Shown: one piece after another, positions 27,342 to 35,746 of the stretch
Position numbering within the stretch: position 1 is the first letter of the stretch
Layout of the letters: the number at the start of each line of letters is the position of its first letter
NCBI GenBank assembly: GCA_903892355.1
Contig: CAITIE010000010.1
Span: forward strand, 1 to 64,000
Source: an uncultured Pirellula sp.
Lineage (GTDB): Bacteria > Planctomycetota > Planctomycetia > Pirellulales > Pirellulaceae
Length of the DNA stretch: 64,000 nucleotides
Direction of reading: 5' to 3'
Made by a program: the position numbers and the translations under genes
Notes under the pieces: generated by a model
What the model was told of the DNA's origin: nothing
Database searches by the model: none
Seen by the model: the letters and a program-made list of their open reading frames with translations, nothing else

Positions 27342-27499
27342 GACAGCATGTCTCCGGCCTCGCCGCCGTTGGGATTCCACCCCTCACAACTACCGCGGAA
27401 TCGCTGACACGCGAGGTGCTTTTCGTGCCAAACTGGTCAAGAAGATGCTGTGGGAAACACGACGGCGGAGCGTCGTGCCACTGTGGAAAAATCAAGAGT

Positions 27500-27541
27500 G
27501 AGAGCGGAGGGACTCGAACCCTCGACCCAAGGATTAAAAGG
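27500..27541 (-). tRNA. 3' half of a tRNA-Lys(UUU): remnant or attachment site
   Basis: Read on the - strand, the segment gives an anticodon loop CTTTTAA (anticodon UUU), the variable region, the T arm GAGGG-TTCGAGT-CCCTC and seven acceptor bases CGCTCTC. The sequence before the anticodon loop (GGAGTTTTGGACAC) does not pair with the anticodon stem and no 5' acceptor GAGAGCG is found within about 100 bp. So only the 3' half exists. Such halves are left where integrating elements recombine in the anticodon loop or T arm of a tRNA gene. Confidence 0.6.
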
Positions 27542-27703
27542 TGTCCAAAACTCCAAGCAAACACTACAGGATGACGACATGCTACAGCAGTTGCGCAGCA
27601 CCACGTAAAAACGACCAAAACAGAAATATTCTTGGCCGCTGCGACGTTTACCCGTCTCTACTTTCCACTCTCTAAAATCTACTTTCTAGCCGCGCAGCGG
27701 CTC

Positions 27704-27750
27704 GCCGAGTTCTCGGGCGCAAAAGTGCTGAATGTTGTGACGCGGAGCAC
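27704..27750. repeat. 47-bp dispersed repeat, copy A
   Basis: The segment GCCGAGTTCTCGGGCGC plus the following 30 bases recurs at 34167-34213 with about four differences. A shorter and more diverged form (AAAAGTGTTGAACGTGGTGA) is at about 33785-33805. All three lie in the gene-poor islands, two of them flanking the larger transposase remnant. The remainder of the 26.0-27.7 kb gap shows no gene I can support. Confidence 0.75.
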
Positions 27751-27759
27751 CGCGACCGA

Positions 27760-29238
27760 TCACGCGATAATGCCCTTAACAACTTCTCCATGCACGTCGG
27801 TCAACCGATAGTCGCGTCCCTGAAATCGATAGGTCAATCGCGTGTGGTCGAATCCGAGTTGGTGAAGAATGGTTGCCTGCAAGTCATGAACGTGAACCTT
27901 ATCTTGGACGATGCTGAACCCGAGTTCATCGGTTTCCCCGTAAGAGATGCCTCCCCGGATTCCACCGCCTGCCAAAATCATGGAATTGCAATCTGGGTAA
28001 TGATCGCGGCCAAGAGCGTTGCCCCCGGCGGTGCGACCCTCGCGAAATGGTGTTCTTCCAAACTCGCCGCCAACCACGATCAACGTCTCGTCCAGCAACC
28101 CTCGTTGCCGCAGTTCTTTGATGAGTGCTGCGATCGGTTTATCCATGGTTCTGCACTTGTTGCTCAGTTCGTCGCGAATATCTTCACCGGGTGATGTGCC
28201 GTGGAAATCCCATCCCCAGTCGAACAATTGAACGTAGCGAACACCCTGCTCCACCAAGCGACGCGCAAGTAGGCAGTTATTGGCGAGGCTCGACGCTCCT
28301 GGTTTAGCTCCATAAGCTTCGAGGACGTGCGCTGGCTCCTTCGAAATGTCCATAACTTCTGGAACGGACATTTGCATACGAAAAGCCAACTCGTACTGCG
28401 CGATTCGCGTTGCGGTCTCGGGATGCCCCATCTCGATTGCCTGCTTCTGATTCAATTCACCGATCGCGTCGAGAGTTAAACGCCGTATCGTTCGATCCAT
28501 ACCCGGTGGATCGGTGACATAAAGAACCGGATCCCCTTGCGATCGGCATTGAACTCCCTGATAAACGCTCGGCAAAAAGCCACTGCCGAAGGAGTTCTTG
28601 CCACCATTGGGCTGAACTCCGCTGGAGATCAAAACGACAAACCCAGGTAGATTTTCATTTTCCGAACCCAGGCCATAGGTGACCCAAGAGCCCAAGGATG
28701 GACGACCCGAACGCGGAGAACCTGTAAATAGGAGGAGTTCCCCTGGAGCGTGATTAAACTGTTCGGTGAACATCGACTTGACAACACAAATCTCATCGGC
28801 GATCCCATGGAAGTTCGGTACCGCATCGCTCATCCAAGTCCCACCGGAACCATACTGGGCAAACTGATGTGGTGTTCCCAAAAGCTTTGGGACCCCCGAA
28901 GTAAATGCGAACGTACGTCCTTTGAGAAAGGAGTCCGGGCAATCCTGACCGGTACGCTTTACCAATTCTGGTTTGTAGTCATACATATCCAAGTGAGGTG
29001 GAGATCCAGTCAAGTGAATATAGATCACTCGCTTGGCTTTTGCCGCAAAGTGAGGTTTGCGGGGAGCTAACGGGTTGACTACGCCAGACGTCGATTCAGG
29101 TAGATCTGCGGACGCTCCTTGACCGAGCATCGATGCAAGCGCGAGGGCTCCGATGCCACCGAAGGAATCCTTCAAGAAGTGACGCCGAGTTTGCCATGCG
29201 AAACGCTCGATACGAGGATCATTCCAATTCGCAGTCAT
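27760..29238 (-). CDS. DUF1501 family protein, Tat-exported
   Basis: The 492-residue protein has a twin-arginine leader (TRRHFLKDSFGGIGALALA, about residues 18-36). Its mature part belongs to DUF1501, whose fold is related to sulfatases and alkaline phosphatases: RVIYIHLTGSPPHLDMYDYK near the start, NHAPGELLLFTGSPRSGRPS, ETLIVVGGEFGRTPF and the closing HVHDLQATILHQLG followed by HTRLTYRFQGRDYRLTDVHG. The activity of this family is not established. GGAG six bases before ATG 29238 decides this start; the frame opens four codons earlier with TTG. It lies 146 bp downstream of the PSCyt1/DUF1549/DUF1553 gene, the standard planctomycete pairing, and the two products are probably partners. Confidence 0.93.
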   Translation of the reverse strand: MTANWNDPRIERFAWQTRRHFLKDSFGGIGALALASMLGQGASADLPESTSGVVNPLAPRKPHFAAKAKRVIYIHLTGSPPHLDMYDYKPELVKRTGQDCPDSFLKGRTFAFTSGVPKLLGTPHQFAQYGSGGTWMSDAVPNFHGIADEICVVKSMFTEQFNHAPGELLLFTGSPRSGRPSLGSWVTYGLGSENENLPGFVVLISSGVQPNGGKNSFGSGFLPSVYQGVQCRSQGDPVLYVTDPPGMDRTIRRLTLDAIGELNQKQAIEMGHPETATRIAQYELAFRMQMSVPEVMDISKEPAHVLEAYGAKPGASSLANNCLLARRLVEQGVRYVQLFDWGWDFHGTSPGEDIRDELSNKCRTMDKPIAALIKELRQRGLLDETLIVVGGEFGRTPFREGRTAGGNALGRDHYPDCNSMILAGGGIRGGISYGETDELGFSIVQDKVHVHDLQATILHQLGFDHTRLTYRFQGRDYRLTDVHGEVVKGIIA

Positions 29239-29384
29239 CGTATTCTCCAAACATTTTGAGTGAGATCCTCATCCGAACCACCATGTACCGAATTGGCGCT
29301 AGCCGCGGTTTTATAGGATTTCGGTTAGGCCTCTACGAACTTAGTTGATTTTCATTAAGGTATGCATTGACACAGTGATCGCAA

Positions 29385-32300
29385 TTATCGCCGCATCAAA
29401 AATTCATCGAGGTTTAAGATGGAGTTGGCGACCACTGTCCATGCTGCCATTTCCGCAGCATCCAGTCCTTCGGGCAAAGCTCCCAATGGTTCCGTCGCCA
29501 TTTTGATCGCTGCCTCGGGCTGTGACTTAAAAATCGCCAATGCCTTCTCGTGAAGATTCTGCAGGACTTCGATTTCCTCCGGTTGGATTGGCCGACACAA
29601 GGCCACATTCAATCCGAATCCGATCCGACCTGCATTGGTTTTGGCAGCTTTAAACATGTTTCTTCCCAACGATTGGGCTGCTTCGATGTAGACAGGATCA
29701 TTGAGTGTTACGAGAGCTTGCAGAGGCGTGTTGGTGCGCACGCGGCGAAGCGTGCACACTTCGCGATTGGGCGCGTCGAAAGCACTCATCGATGGATAGG
29801 GATTCGATCGACGCCATGTCGTGTAAATACCACGGCGGTAGCGGTCATCACCGGCACTCGTAGTCCAGTCGGTACTAGAACCGAACGCCGCCGACAAGCC
29901 GAGCGATGGCTGGGGCGGTTTCACAGGCGGGCCGTGCATCTTAGCGCTCAGTATTCCCGCGACGGCGAGAGCCTGGTCGCGAATGGTTTCCGCGGGTAGA
30001 CGGAATCGCGGACCGCGCGCGAGCAATCGATTATCTGGATCCAACTGCACCACGTCCGTTGTAACCTTCGACGATTGACGATACGTCGCACTTAAAAGTA
30101 ACGTTCGCAACAACCGCTTCATGTCCCAACCATTTTCAATAAAATCGACTGCCAACCAATCGAGCAATTCCGGATGGCTTGGTAAATCGCCTTGTGAACC
30201 AAACTCTTCTGCGGTAGCGACTAGGCCCGTTCCAAAAAGTTGTTCCCAGTAACGATTGACGGTCACCCGGGCTGTCAGCGGATTGTCCCTGGAAACGATC
30301 CATCTGGCCAATTCAAGTCGATTATTTACGTACTGATTGCTTGCTTTGAAGACACCGGGGATACCGGGTTTAACTTCTTCACCCAAGTCGAGGTAGTTGC
30401 CGCGGTGTTGCAATTTGGTGACACGCTGACGATCGGTACCCCGCTCGCGTAGAATCGGTACGGTGGTGGTTGGTTTGAATGAAGCGAGTTCGACTCGTGT
30501 CGCTTCTAATCGGGTTCGAACGTCTGCGAGTTCAGGAGCAATCGAGCGATAAAAGGTTGCGACGATAGCTTTCTGCGAGTCCGTTCTCTCCCCCTCGGCC
30601 GTTTGCAGGATCGTTTGGAGATCTTTTCGAATATTGGCCCACTTGAGGGCTGTATCATCACCTGTCACGGACAAACGAAAACGGCCGATAATATGTTGCG
30701 TATGAGGCGATTGATGACTCAGCACGACTCGCAGTCGCCCCCCCTCGGGAATATCGATCGGCTCCGATGCGATCAATGTAACACGGTGATCGCGACCCGC
30801 CCCACCACCTACACCCCATCCCTTGTTGGGATCGATCTTCTTGGTGGCGAGATTTGCGGCAACATAGTCCCCTTGCTGGAAGTCCGCGATGGCAGCGGCG
30901 AAGGCAATAGATCGCGAGCCGTCGATGTCCCATGCCACATCGGGCCTTGCGGTATCATCGATTCTTTTTTCCCAAAGAACGTTTTTGTCTTCCCCTAGTA
31001 CTTTCACCACTGCACCCTTCAGGCGTTCGGATGTCGCGGGTCCGCCGTCCGTTCGATTCCAGACTGCGATCTTGTCGATCGGTTTCAACGATCCGAGATC
31101 AACCTCCCACCAAGGATCAGTCGCATTAACATCGGAATGCGTTACCGAGTTGGCTTCGAAGTAGTTCCCGTTGGAATTTCCATCGATTGCCCGAGCGGCC
31201 GCTCCGTCGAAGGCGACGTTGCTCTGTGTGGCAGTCCCTTTCCTAGCGATGTTCTCTCCTTTAGCAAACACCTCGACCTCTGCCAAGGAGAGAATCTTAT
31301 TCACGCCAGGCAACTCGACACGCACGTAGCGTCCGCTGAGGTTGGTGCCTCGGGGAGGCACCAACGTTGCTCGCAACTCAGTTAGGATAAAGTTGCCATT
31401 GTTCCAACCCGGACCTTTGTTTGGCAGGCTATCGTCGGCGAAAGTTTCTAACTGGATCGCTGCAAGTTGCGATGTGCCAGCGGTTCTTATATTGGCAAGA
31501 TCAAGATCGATTTGGAAATTGTCTTTCCCGGCGCCCGCAGCGCTGCGAATGATACCGCTCGCAGGATCGATCGACAGTGTAACGCCGGCTTCACTTGTTG
31601 CGGACGCGACGCTGGGAATCAACCATGTCGAGGGCTTTGCCAAGCTTGCTTCCCACGCTTTTCTTGACGCCTCCAGTTCGGGTGTCATCGTATCGAGAGT
31701 CTTGACATAGGCGGCGAACTGTTCGTTGAGCTCAGCGCGTCGTTTCAGTTGCTCGTCGGTCCAAGCTTCATACAGTGGCGATTCGTCACCGCGGTCAGCG
31801 TCTTCCGTATTGTTGAAGATTGCGAAGGTCTGAAAATATTCTTGTTGGCTGATTGGATCGTACTTATGGCTGTGGCACTGAGCACAGGCCATGGTCGTGC
31901 CCATCCAAACTGCATAGGTTGTATTGACGCGGTCAACGACGGCCACGTTGCGGAACTCCTCATCGTTGGTGCCCCCTTCATTGTTGGTGAGCGTGTTCCG
32001 ATGAAAAGCGGTTGCGATCAGTTGCTCCGCAGATCGATTCGGGAGCAGGTCACCAGCTAGCTGTTCTATCGTAAATTGATCGAAGGGCAAATTACGATTG
32101 AAAGCACCGATCACATAGTCGCGATAAAGCCATATCGTTCGCGCGGGATCGTCTGCGTAGCCTGACGAGTCAGCATACCTCGCCATATCGAGCCACATCC
32201 TCGCCCAATGTTCACCGTAGGTTTCTTTCGCCAGAAAGCGATCGACCATCTCGTCGTATGCGTTTGGAGATGAATCCTCGATGAACTGTTGGACTTCAAC

Positions 32301-32912
32301 TTGGCTTGGCGGCAATCCGGTCACATCCAAAGCCACTCGGCGGACGAGTGCATAACGATCTGCTTCCGACTGGGGGGTGAGTCCTTCACGACGCAAGCGT
32401 TCCAGTACAAAGTGATCAACGGGATTCTTCAACCAGTTTTTCTCTTGCTCGGATGTCAGTTGGGGAAGGTCGGGTCGCTGTGGGACACGGTAGGACCAGT
32501 GGATAGCGTACGGCGCATTCTCGCGAACCCAACGCTCCAGCAAAGCGATCTCGGTTTCATTTAATGGGAGCCCCGTTTCAGGAGGAGGCATGACTTTGGA
32601 AGCATCTTGCGATTTAATCCGTGCGATCAATTCGCTTTGCTCTGGTTTTCCAGGAGCCACAGCGAAATGGCCTCCTAGGTCCTCGGAAATTCCTTCCGGA
32701 ATATCGAGCCTCAATCCTGACTTGCCACCACCTTGGCGTTCATTTTCATCGGGACCATGACAGCGGAAACATCGATTGGAAAGAATGGGCCTGATATCGC
32801 GATTGAAATCGAGGATTTTTGTCGACGGCGTCTCACCCGATGCCTTGGACAAGGGGAGAAGTGACAAGATCAGGGCCAATAAGCCATGGGCGGTAGCATC
32901 TGTCCGAAACAT
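29385..32912 (-). CDS. Exported PSCyt1-DUF1549-DUF1553 protein with F5/8 type C domain
   Basis: The 1175-residue protein has a signal peptide (HGLLALILSLLPLSKASG) and, at C48-x2-C51-H52 (NRCFRCHGPDE), the single haem-c motif of the planctomycete cytochrome domain. DUF1549 follows (about 150-365: PVDHFVLERLRREGLTP, ALDVTGLPPS, WARMWLDMARYADSSGY, AQCHSHKYDPISQQEY). A galactose-binding F5/8 type C module is inserted in the middle (RKGTATQSNVAFDGAAARAI, DPWWEVDLGSLKPIDKI). DUF1553 closes the protein (NPLTARVTVNRYWEQLFG, PSHPELLDWLAVDF, LLLSATYRQSS). The family is very common in planctomycetes and is thought to act on complex polysaccharides at the cell surface; its reaction is not known. Confidence 0.94.
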   Translation of the reverse strand: MFRTDATAHGLLALILSLLPLSKASGETPSTKILDFNRDIRPILSNRCFRCHGPDENERQGGGKSGLRLDIPEGISEDLGGHFAVAPGKPEQSELIARIKSQDASKVMPPPETGLPLNETEIALLERWVRENAPYAIHWSYRVPQRPDLPQLTSEQEKNWLKNPVDHFVLERLRREGLTPQSEADRYALVRRVALDVTGLPPSQVEVQQFIEDSSPNAYDEMVDRFLAKETYGEHWARMWLDMARYADSSGYADDPARTIWLYRDYVIGAFNRNLPFDQFTIEQLAGDLLPNRSAEQLIATAFHRNTLTNNEGGTNDEEFRNVAVVDRVNTTYAVWMGTTMACAQCHSHKYDPISQQEYFQTFAIFNNTEDADRGDESPLYEAWTDEQLKRRAELNEQFAAYVKTLDTMTPELEASRKAWEASLAKPSTWLIPSVASATSEAGVTLSIDPASGIIRSAAGAGKDNFQIDLDLANIRTAGTSQLAAIQLETFADDSLPNKGPGWNNGNFILTELRATLVPPRGTNLSGRYVRVELPGVNKILSLAEVEVFAKGENIARKGTATQSNVAFDGAAARAIDGNSNGNYFEANSVTHSDVNATDPWWEVDLGSLKPIDKIAVWNRTDGGPATSERLKGAVVKVLGEDKNVLWEKRIDDTARPDVAWDIDGSRSIAFAAAIADFQQGDYVAANLATKKIDPNKGWGVGGGAGRDHRVTLIASEPIDIPEGGRLRVVLSHQSPHTQHIIGRFRLSVTGDDTALKWANIRKDLQTILQTAEGERTDSQKAIVATFYRSIAPELADVRTRLEATRVELASFKPTTTVPILRERGTDRQRVTKLQHRGNYLDLGEEVKPGIPGVFKASNQYVNNRLELARWIVSRDNPLTARVTVNRYWEQLFGTGLVATAEEFGSQGDLPSHPELLDWLAVDFIENGWDMKRLLRTLLLSATYRQSSKVTTDVVQLDPDNRLLARGPRFRLPAETIRDQALAVAGILSAKMHGPPVKPPQPSLGLSAAFGSSTDWTTSAGDDRYRRGIYTTWRRSNPYPSMSAFDAPNREVCTLRRVRTNTPLQALVTLNDPVYIEAAQSLGRNMFKAAKTNAGRIGFGLNVALCRPIQPEEIEVLQNLHEKALAIFKSQPEAAIKMATEPLGALPEGLDAAEMAAWTVVANSILNLDEFLMRR

Positions 32913-33360
32913 AGCAAACTGTCAGGTAGGGGTGAGAGGTAGGTAGGATAGAGAACCTTGTCGGCGTTTCATGATGTCCAGGTGAGCAGTCAGCGAAGTC
33001 CAACGAGACCAAGCCTATGAAGGGCTGCGTTGCCTAACATTAGTTTAACCAAATCTTTGTCCAACGCGTTCGATTTCTAACCCCTCGACGGTTCCGAGCT
33101 GGGGTGCTTGGGTGGGATGCAAAACCCAGTATTCAAAAACCCAGTATTGAGGTGGCCCACCATGCTGCGGAGTTGGCTTGACGTCGGATAGCGACGGTAA
33201 GTACCGCTGGATTTCAATAGGTATGGAGGCAGTATGCACGCTATTTGAAGCCAAAGCCATATGCCAGAAATTCGAAAAACCAGAGCATCCACCAGAGCAT
33301 CCAATGGGGTAGAAAGTGGAAAGTAGAGCAGTCCTTCCGACAGGACGGGAACCGAACAAC

Positions 33361-33612
33361 CTAAAAAATCCCTGGGAACGGCGCATTTCGTACCCACGCG
33401 CGACGCGAAATACGACGCTCGCCGATTTCCATGTTTTGATACGACTTGAAACATAATCCAGCGCGACACGCGTACTCCCACTCTGCTTCAGTGGGCAAAC
33501 GATAGATTCGACCCGCTTGTTTCTCCTCGGGCAATTCCGACAGCTGTTTGCAAAACTCGACAGCATCGTCCCATGCAACATTCTTTACAGGGAGACCTGC
33601 GCTCTCGCCACC
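33361..33612 (-). pseudogene. Fragment of a formylglycine-generating-enzyme (FGE/SUMF1) domain
   Basis: About 84 codons read, on the - strand, [38 protein letters not shown] and EYACRAG, the unmistakable middle of an FGE-sulfatase domain. After the CRAG motif the frame runs into unrelated sequence and stops at 33361; no start and no C-terminal half is present. It is a relic of a larger gene, possibly of a sulfatase-modifying factor or a kinase-linked FGE protein. Confidence 0.75.
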
Positions 33613-33740
33613 AACTATGGAACATGATGTATGTATTTGCTTTGAATTGGATGAATAACGTCAGCTACCGCATAACGCATCGGCCAAAGGATGGGGAAAA
33701 ATAGCAACTCCAAGATCGTGCGGTCATTCCGGGTAGTTAC

Positions 33741-33760
33741 GTGCCACCCACGAATGGCAC
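33741..33760. repeat. 20-bp imperfect palindrome, inverted copy of 26814
   Basis: GTGCCACCCACGAATGGCAC is the exact reverse complement of 26814-26833. It lies between the FGE fragment and the transposase remnant. Confidence 0.8.
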
Positions 33761-33818
33761 GGTACGGCTGACGTGATTTTGTTCAAAAGTGTTGAACGTG
33801 GTGACGTAGAGCAGTAGT

Positions 33819-34110
33819 ACGATCCAGCGCGTCCTGGCTCAAGTCGACGTTGTATTCTCGAAGAGCATGATCGAATCGTAGTGGAAAATGCTGAAGCATT
33901 CTTGGTTGTACTTGAACAGGCTTGAATCGCTCGAAGATGTGCGCAAGCAAACAGCCTTCTACGTCGACCAGCACAACTGAGTCATTCCCCATTCGGCGTT
34001 CGAGGGCCAGACGCCCGATGAAATATACTTTGGTAAAGGAAGTGACATTCCGAACCAACTCAACGAAGCTCGCACAGTTGCCAGAGAAACAAATCATTCA
34101 TCGAACCAAC
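33819..34110 (+). pseudogene. Decayed transposase C-terminus with two in-frame stops
   Basis: One frame reads QVDVVFSKSMIES, stop (33879), WKMLKHSWLYLNRLESLEDV and RKQTAFYVDQHN, stop (33978), VIPHSAFEGQTPDEIYFGKG, ending in SDIPNQLNEARTVAR. This is the last part of a DDE integrase-core transposase: the glutamate of the catalytic triad lies in the SMIE segment and PHSAFxGQTPDExYF is the usual tail. Two stops and the lack of any N-terminal half make it inactive. The rest of the gap 32913-34385 contains only the repeats and the FGE fragment listed separately. Confidence 0.75.
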
Positions 34111-34166
34111 CTTAGAGCCTCACTTACCCCTGTGAACGCACTGCCACGATAAGTTTCGCTCCTAGT

Positions 34167-34213
34167 GCCGAGTTCTCGGGCGCAAAAATGCTGAATGTGG
34201 TGATGCGGAGCAC
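34167..34213. repeat. 47-bp dispersed repeat, copy B
   Basis: Similar to 27704-27750 with about four differences. It follows the transposase remnant and ends about 170 bp before the usp start. Confidence 0.75.
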
Positions 34214-34385
34214 GGAGCAGAGCAGGCATCCCAGGCGCTCCGAAATGCGCGAGACTTTCTCGGCGGGTGCGACGAAATGCTTCTTTTTCCATCGTGAAGA
34301 CCGCTACAATGAAGGGAGCAGGTTCGTTTTGACTGCAAAACGTTTCATGCATTCCTCACACGCTTCTGTAGAAAAAGGTTCCATC

Positions 34386-34823
34386 ATGGCTTGGACTGTC
34401 ACGAAACCAGTTCTGGTTCCCTATGATTTCTCGTCCCACTCTCGCCTCGCGGTTGAGAAGGCCTTGGAATTGGTAGAGTCTCCTTCGCTGATCCATATCC
34501 TCCATGTGTTGCCGACGTTTATTCCATTGGCGCCGGAAGGCTTTCCAGTCGAAGCTATCGACGACCGTGTCCGTTTGGAAGCTGCTCAGCAATCGCTCCA
34601 TGAAGAGTTCGCGGACTCTCGGTTTGCGTCGATCCCTCGCGAAGTTCTGATCGGCGACCCTGGCATGGTGTGTGTGGATCGCGCCGAAGCGATCGATGCC
34701 GAACTGATCATTGTTCCTTCGCACGGCCGAAGTGGCTTTAGCCGACTGCTGTTGGGAAGTGTCGCCGAGAGGATAGTGCGACTAGCAAAATGCCCCGTGC
34801 TGATCCTCAAGATTAACCAATAG
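34386..34823 (+). CDS. Universal stress protein (UspA family)
   Basis: The 145-residue single-domain protein has the Usp fold: KPVLVPYDFSSHSRLAVEKA at the start, IHILHVLP, and the nucleotide-binding tail PSHGRSGFSRLLLGSVAERI followed by CPVLILKI. The G-x2-G-x8-GS spacing suggests it belongs to the ATP-binding branch. The frame is open upstream to 34188, but that part overlaps a dispersed repeat; AAGG lies seven bases before ATG 34386. Its stop codon is the first of a 13-bp degenerate repeat. Confidence 0.92.
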   Translation: MAWTVTKPVLVPYDFSSHSRLAVEKALELVESPSLIHILHVLPTFIPLAPEGFPVEAIDDRVRLEAAQQSLHEEFADSRFASIPREVLIGDPGMVCVDRAEAIDAELIIVPSHGRSGFSRLLLGSVAERIVRLAKCPVLILKINQ

Positions 34824-34854
34824 CATCAGCCGATAGCATTAGCCAATCGCGTCA
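34816..34854. repeat. 13-bp tandem repeat spanning the usp stop codon
   Basis: Three units, ACCAATAGCATCA, GCCGATAGCATTA and GCCAATCGCGTCA. The first contains the last sense codon and TAG stop of usp (34821-34823); the second repeats the TAG in another frame. Confidence 0.75.
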
Positions 34855-34880
34855 CAATCTTTTTGGCTGCTCGTGAACGA

Positions 34881-35624
34881 TCAGCGGATTGCGATCGAGT
34901 TCTGCAGGGGCTTGAGAATGTGCTCGACGACGTAATTGTCCATGAGTTCTCGCATGAGGACATCGAGCCGTTTGAGTTCCTCCGAGAACGACTCATCGGG
35001 GGCCAAGGAATCGAAGCGACGGAGTGTCACATAGACGCTGAGCAGTTCATCCGGGTATTCAGGCCCGCGTGCTTGCAAGGAGCCGGTTCTAGGTTCAAAG
35101 TTGATCCGAGCGTGGGTTCGAAAGACGTCGTCGAGCGAAATCTGAAGGACCGGTTCATAGCACATCAATTGGGAGCCAGCCCGTTGTGCGATGGACTCGA
35201 AGCCGGTGGGCAATCCGATCGCGTCAGCCAGGAGTTGGTTGTGGTTGCCTCGGTAAGCAAAGTCGAAACCATACATGAGGCTCAACGCTTCGCAGTCGAG
35301 TCGGCTGACCGAGAGCATGTAGGGCGCCATGTCGAGGACTTCATGGTGTTGTTCCATCGCTTCATCGAGCGTGTTGGGATTCACCACACCGCTGCTGATC
35401 CGTTTGGATTCGACCGCGACCCATCGGTAGGCACCGTGGTCTTTTTCCTCTTCGAGAATAAACTCGCCACGCTCCCGCTGGTAAAAATGATGCAGCTTGG
35501 GGAAGCGACGCTGCATCTGCTCAAAGAAGTGCAGAACGGATTCTCGCCCGCTGGGCAAATCCATCTCCGTCTGCAGCGTTACGTTGGCGTAAAAGTCATC
35601 ACTCAGCGCACCGTATGGATTCAT
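34881..35624 (-). CDS. Conserved-type protein of unknown function
   Basis: The 247-residue soluble protein has no recognised family. It has no signal peptide or membrane helix. Segments such as GRESVLHFFEQMQRRFPKLH and FYQRERGEFILEEEKDHGAY near the start, and a central ALSLMYGFDFAYRGNHNQLL, look like a well-folded alpha/beta domain, and coding statistics agree with its neighbours. It is convergent with usp (57-bp gap) and follows the MBL hydrolase on the - strand after 122 bp. A 311-codon frame on the opposite strand is its shadow. Confidence 0.75.
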   Translation of the reverse strand: MNPYGALSDDFYANVTLQTEMDLPSGRESVLHFFEQMQRRFPKLHHFYQRERGEFILEEEKDHGAYRWVAVESKRISSGVVNPNTLDEAMEQHHEVLDMAPYMLSVSRLDCEALSLMYGFDFAYRGNHNQLLADAIGLPTGFESIAQRAGSQLMCYEPVLQISLDDVFRTHARINFEPRTGSLQARGPEYPDELLSVYVTLRRFDSLAPDESFSEELKRLDVLMRELMDNYVVEHILKPLQNSIAIR

Positions 35625-35681
35625 TCTTGCTGTCTTTCCTCGCTACTGAGAGCACCGGCCGTGGTCGTTCAACACATCTTC

Positions 35682-35726
35682 GGACCAGTGGGAATTGGGC
35701 CGGTGGATCCTGGGCCAGTGGATTAT
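35682..35726. repeat. 15-bp degenerate tandem repeat, three copies
   Basis: GGACCAGTGGGAATT, GGGCCGGTGGATCCT and GGGCCAGTGGATTAT. It starts about 20 bases downstream of the stop of the MBL hydrolase (- strand) and lies upstream of the unknown protein. Confidence 0.7.
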
Positions 35727-35746
35727 AGGTGGAGCGATCGTGTAAT

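Noticed and set aside
27139-27618. 159-codon - strand frame in the repeat island
   Set aside because: It is built from the 111-bp repeat, the tRNA 3' half (giving GSRVRVPPLSL) and spacer, and shows no protein pattern.
27480-27620. Complete tRNA-Lys gene
   Set aside because: The 5' acceptor, D arm and 5' anticodon stem are missing; only the 3' half is there.
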